Assembly: GCA_005888465.1 (NCBI GenBank)
Contig: VAYJ01000168.1
Span: 476 to 8,082 of the forward strand
Length of the DNA: 7,607 nucleotides
Direction of reading: 5' to 3'
DNA from: Actinomycetota bacterium
GTDB taxonomy: Bacteria; Actinomycetota; UBA4738
Below, piece by piece: positions 5,219 through 7,607 of this stretch. The stretch's first letter is position 1. Every line of letters begins with the position of its first letter. Both the position numbers and the translations under genes were made by a program. Below the pieces are notes generated by a model. The model saw nothing but the letters and a program-made list of their open reading frames with translations, was not told the DNA's origin and searched no databases.

Positions 5219-6058
5219 ATGGGTGCCGACGAAGCCTGGGCCCTGGCTCACGAAACCGCTCGAGCGTCGGGCGTCGCGCTTGGACCCCTGTCGACCGCCG
5301 AGGACCTGCGGGGGGTGGGAAGCGTGATCGACGCGGTGTGGGGTCCGGACGCCATGCCGCCGGCGCTCCTGCGCGCGTTCCAGCACGCGGGAGGCGTCCT
5401 CGTTGGCGCGTTCGCCGACCGAGAGCAGGTCGGATTCGTGCTGGGATTCCTCGGCTGGGAGGACGGCCTGCACCTGCACTCCCACATGCTCGCCGTGCTC
5501 CCCGACCGGCAGTCGCGCGGCGTCGGGCGTGCCCTGAAGCTCGCGCAGCGCGCCTCCTGCCTCGATCGCGGGATCGAGCAGGTTCGGTGGACCTACGATC
5601 CGTTGATCGCCGGCAACGCGCGGTTCAACCTGAACGTGCTGGGGGCCGTGGCGACGGCCTTTCATCGCGACTTCTACGGCGTGATGCCGGACCGCCTGAA
5701 CCGAGGGGAGCGAAGCGATCGGTTCGAAGTTCGCTGGGACCTGTCATCGGACCGCGTACGACGGGCGCTCGCCGGTCGCAGCGACTCCGAGCCCAGCGAT
5801 CTCCCGTCCATCCTCGACGCTCGCGGCGATCCCGAGGCACCGGAGCCGGTCGACAAGGACGCCGGACTCGGCGGCGGGTGCACGCTGTCCATCCCCGCTG
5901 ACCACTTCGCCATCCGGACGCGCGATCCGGGCCTGGGCACCCTGTGGCGCGACGCGTCGGCGGCGGCCTTCGACCGGTGCTTCGCCGCCGGCCTCGTGGC
6001 CACCCGGATCGCCCCCGGTGGTAGGTATGTGTTCGCGCCAGCGCGGGAGCTGCCATGA
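5219..6058 (+). CDS. GNAT family N-acetyltransferase (COG3375-like)
   Basis: This 279-residue acyltransferase of the GNAT fold would transfer an acyl group from acyl-CoA to an amine. The CoA-binding motif A is HSHMLAVLPDRQSRGVGRAL (residues 87-106), with Arg100-Gly101-x-Gly103 forming the pyrophosphate loop. WTYDPLIAGNARFNLNVLGA (124-143) and FYG (152-154), followed by DRLNRGERSDRFEVRW (158-173), are typical of the COG3375 group. So is the C-terminal IPADHF...WRDASAAAFDRCFAAG (225-258). Residues about 185-220 form a charged, probably flexible linker. The stop overlaps the ATG of the next gene by 4 bp (ATGA), so the two are translationally coupled. COG3375 proteins often accompany MenC/N-acylamino acid racemase genes; I infer that this enzyme acylates an amino acid, but the acyl donor and acceptor are not readable. 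Translation appears leaderless. Confidence 0.88.
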   Translation: MGADEAWALAHETARASGVALGPLSTAEDLRGVGSVIDAVWGPDAMPPALLRAFQHAGGVLVGAFADREQVGFVLGFLGWEDGLHLHSHMLAVLPDRQSRGVGRALKLAQRASCLDRGIEQVRWTYDPLIAGNARFNLNVLGAVATAFHRDFYGVMPDRLNRGERSDRFEVRWDLSSDRVRRALAGRSDSEPSDLPSILDARGDPEAPEPVDKDAGLGGGCTLSIPADHFAIRTRDPGLGTLWRDASAAAFDRCFAAGLVATRIAPGGRYVFAPARELP

Positions 6059-7173
6059 GCGAGACGGCGCTCGCGATCCGTTCGGTGGAGTTGCTCGAGA
6101 TCGCCCTTCCCCTGGTGCGACCCTTCCGCACGAGCTTCGGGGAGGAGCGCGAGAAGCGCGCCATCCTCGTGAGCATCGTCTCCGAGGACGTCGCTGGCTG
6201 GGGCGAGTGCGTCACTTCGACCGAGCCGCGGTATTCCGAGGAATGGCTGGGCGGGGCGTGGATCGCGCTCGCCGACCACCTCGTCCCCTCGTTGCTCGCC
6301 GCGGGACCGATCCTCGAACCCGAGGACGTGGGCCGTCGTTTGGCCTGGGTCCGAGGACATCGGATGGCGAAGGCGGCGCTCGAGGCCGCAGTCCTGGATG
6401 CTTGGCTCCGCGCGCAGGGACAGAGCCTTGTGTCATATCTGGGTGGCGTGCGGGATCGGGTCGAGTGCGGCGTGAGCGTAGGGATCGCTTCGTCAATCGA
6501 CGCCATGCTGGAGGAGATCCACGGCTACCTTGCGAAGGGGTACCGTCGGGTCAAGCTGAAGATCGAGCCCGGTCGCGACCTGGAGGTCGTTCGCCAGGTG
6601 CGAGGCGAGCTGCCGGACACGCCCCTCTCGGTCGACGCGAACGCGGCCTACGAGCTCTCCGATGCGCCGCTCTTCGAGGCGCTCGACGAGCTCGGGCTCG
6701 TCATGATCGAGCAGCCCCTGGACCACGAGGACCTCGTCGAGCACGCCGCGCTCCAAGCGAGGCTCCGCACGCCGATCTGCCTCGACGAGTCCATCCGTTC
6801 GGCGCGCGACGCCAAGGCAGCGATCCGGCTCGGCGCCTGCCGCGTCATCAACATCAAGCCCGGTCGGGTCGGGGGCATCCTCGAGGCGCGCCGTGTCCAC
6901 GACGCCGCGAAGCGCCAGGGGGCCCCGTGCTGGATCGGGGGCATGCTCGAGACCGGCGTCGGCCGGGCGGCGAATCTCGCGCTCGCCGCCCTGCCCGGGG
7001 TCACGATGCCGGGCGATACGAGCGCGAGCGACCGGTACTTCGCCCAGGACCTGACCGAGCCGCTCGTCCTCCAGCCCGACGGCACGATAGCCGTACCTTC
7101 CGGCCCGGGCATGGGCGTGGAGCCGCAACGGGGACGGCTCGAGGCATCCGTCGTTCGACGCAGGACGATCTAG
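6055..7173 (+). CDS. menC: o-succinylbenzoate synthase / N-acylamino acid racemase
   Basis: This 372-residue enzyme of the enolase superfamily, MenC/NAAAR branch, has the usual length. The N-terminal capping domain begins VELLEIALPLVRPFRTSFG. The barrel carries the catalytic lysine pair KLK (Lys167, Lys169), metal ligands Asp194 (SVDAN), Glu219 (IEQP) and Asp244 (LDES), and the opposite catalytic Lys268 (NIKPGRVGG). WIGGMLETGVGRAAN (293-307) lines the active site. All catalytic residues are present. Family members dehydrate SHCHC to o-succinylbenzoate in menaquinone synthesis, racemise N-acyl (often N-succinyl) amino acids, or do both. No other men gene is in view, whereas an acyltransferase gene overlaps its start, so racemisation is the better inference. 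The symbol reflects family membership only. Confidence 0.9.
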   Translation: MSETALAIRSVELLEIALPLVRPFRTSFGEEREKRAILVSIVSEDVAGWGECVTSTEPRYSEEWLGGAWIALADHLVPSLLAAGPILEPEDVGRRLAWVRGHRMAKAALEAAVLDAWLRAQGQSLVSYLGGVRDRVECGVSVGIASSIDAMLEEIHGYLAKGYRRVKLKIEPGRDLEVVRQVRGELPDTPLSVDANAAYELSDAPLFEALDELGLVMIEQPLDHEDLVEHAALQARLRTPICLDESIRSARDAKAAIRLGACRVINIKPGRVGGILEARRVHDAAKRQGAPCWIGGMLETGVGRAANLALAALPGVTMPGDTSASDRYFAQDLTEPLVLQPDGTIAVPSGPGMGVEPQRGRLEASVVRRRTI

Positions 7174-7208
7174 GCCGTTCGACGGGGGTCGGGCAGACGT
7201 CCTGATTT

Positions 7209-7230
7209 CGCAGCGAACCTTCCCGCTGCG
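7209..7230 (+). repeat. Perfect inverted repeat over the -35 of the next gene
   Basis: CGCAGCG (7209-7215) and CGCTGCG (7224-7230) form a 7-bp perfect inverted repeat with an 8-nt spacer. The -35-like TTCCCG lies across the spacer and right arm, so the repeat could be an operator. It could equally be a weak terminator for the menC unit, 35 bp after its stop, but no T-run follows. Confidence 0.45.
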
Positions 7231-7248
7231 CATGCGGTGGGCTACACT
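7220..7248 (+). promoter_or_regulatory. Promoter of the secreted beta-propeller gene
   Basis: TTCCCG (7220-7225) and TACACT (7243-7248) are 17 bp apart, about 44 bp before the start codon. The -10 is good and the -35 weak. The palindrome CGCATGCG (7229-7236) lies in the spacer. Confidence 0.5.
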
Positions 7249-7291
7249 GCCGGGGCCCGCAAGCCCGCCGATGTCAGAAAGGAACCTCCTC

Positions 7292-7607
7292 ATGAGGACG
7301 CGGACGCTCGCTTCCGCCACCCTGACCGCGCTCACTCTCGCCGGACTCCTGTTGCTCCCCGCAGCGCCCGCTGGAGCGGTCGTCTCCGGCGCGAACGGCC
7401 TCATCGCCTTCACCAGCGATCGAAGTGGGACGCGCCAGGTCTACGTGATGTGGTCGAACGGGACCGGGCCGACCCAGCTCACGTCGCTCGGGGAGAACTT
7501 CGATCCCAACGTCTCCCCCACGGGCACCAAGATCGTCTTCGCGAGCACTCGTGACGGGACCAACGAGGTCTACACGATGGGCATCGACGGCTCGTCGCAG
7601 GCCCGGC
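7292..7607 (+). CDS. Secreted TolB/PD40-type beta-propeller protein (partial)
   Basis: The frame opens at ATG 7292, eight nt after a good ribosome site, AAAGGA (7278-7283), and runs off the window after 105 codons. Residues 1-29 form a classical signal peptide: MRTRT, a hydrophobic core rich in Leu and Ala, and AGA before the predicted cleavage at residue 29/30. The mature part shows two successive PD40/WD40-like propeller units: IAFTSDRSGTRQVYVM (38-53) with PTQLTS, then FDPNVSPTGTKIVFASTRDG with NEVYTM. Such units occur in TolB and in many exported actinobacterial proteins that bind other proteins or surface polymers. A dedicated TolB role in a Tol-Pal system is unlikely in an actinobacterium. 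The full length and any C-terminal domain lie outside the window. It starts a new transcription unit. Confidence 0.88.
   Translation, partial: MRTRTLASATLTALTLAGLLLLPAAPAGAVVSGANGLIAFTSDRSGTRQVYVMWSNGTGPTQLTSLGENFDPNVSPTGTKIVFASTRDGTNEVYTMGIDGSSQAR

Noticed and set aside
2369..5665. Minus-strand open frame of 1098 codons spanning gyrA, the MFS gene, DUF3566 and the structured region
   Set aside because: It is a shadow frame of high-GC DNA: it crosses several well-identified genes, and its translation is Arg/Gly/Pro/His-rich without any recognisable domain.
5718..5730. GGTTCGAA resembling a tRNA T-loop
   Set aside because: It lies within the conserved SDRFEVRW segment of the GNAT protein and has no tRNA arms around it.
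5140..5901. Plus-strand frame of 253 codons starting at the terminator
   Set aside because: Its first codons are the terminator hairpin, the rest is out of frame with the clearly conserved GNAT protein, and the translation is mostly Arg, Ala and Gly.
6018..7205. Plus-strand frame of 395 codons over menC
   Set aside because: It lies in another frame of menC, whose complete set of catalytic residues is in frame; the shadow is Arg/Gly-rich with no motif.
1..7607. CRISPR arrays, insertion sequences or phage genes
   Set aside because: No regularly spaced repeats, transposase motifs, terminal inverted repeats or phage-type proteins were seen on either strand.

Overview
This is a high-GC window whose gene content points to the Actinomycetota. 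It holds the gyrB-gyrA junction, a short DUF3566 membrane protein, a tRNA-Ile 5' half and a DLW-39-type small protein, which is the order typical of actinobacterial gyrase loci. GTG and TTG starts and TANNNT -10 elements fit. I cannot place it to class; several gyrase residues differ from well-known actinobacterial sequences, which suggests a deep or little-studied lineage.

Layout. 1-374 is the C-terminal end of gyrB; its stop codon directly abuts the ATG of gyrA (375-2807). A minus-strand MFS transporter (2791-3993) lies tail to tail with gyrA, overlaps it by 17 bp, and separates gyrA from its usual neighbour DUF3566 (4175-4591). A good promoter (4604-4633) then drives a tRNA-Ile that stops after U33 of the anticodon loop. 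It runs straight into the ribosome-binding region of the 43-codon DLW-39-like gene (4724-4855).

4856-5218 has no conventional gene but is rich in structure. It contains a GC hairpin, then a long hairpin (4894-4940) that pairs a 16S-tail-like CCTCCTT with an exceptionally long Shine-Dalgarno sequence. A 13-codon reading frame follows, then further inverted repeats and a perfect 15-bp terminator-like hairpin (5153-5189). This is the best candidate here for something undescribed: a compact riboregulated micro-ORF transcript.

5219-7173 is a two-gene unit: a COG3375-type GNAT acetyltransferase and an enolase-superfamily enzyme of the o-succinylbenzoate synthase / N-acylamino acid racemase family, overlapping by 4 bp. 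The pairing of N-acyltransferase and racemase suggests amino-acid acylation and racemisation rather than menaquinone synthesis. From 7292 to the window end begins a secreted TolB/PD40-type beta-propeller protein, cut by the edge.

The gyrase genes control DNA supercoiling. The MFS pump, the GNAT/racemase pair and the exported propeller protein are separate accessory functions with their own promoters.
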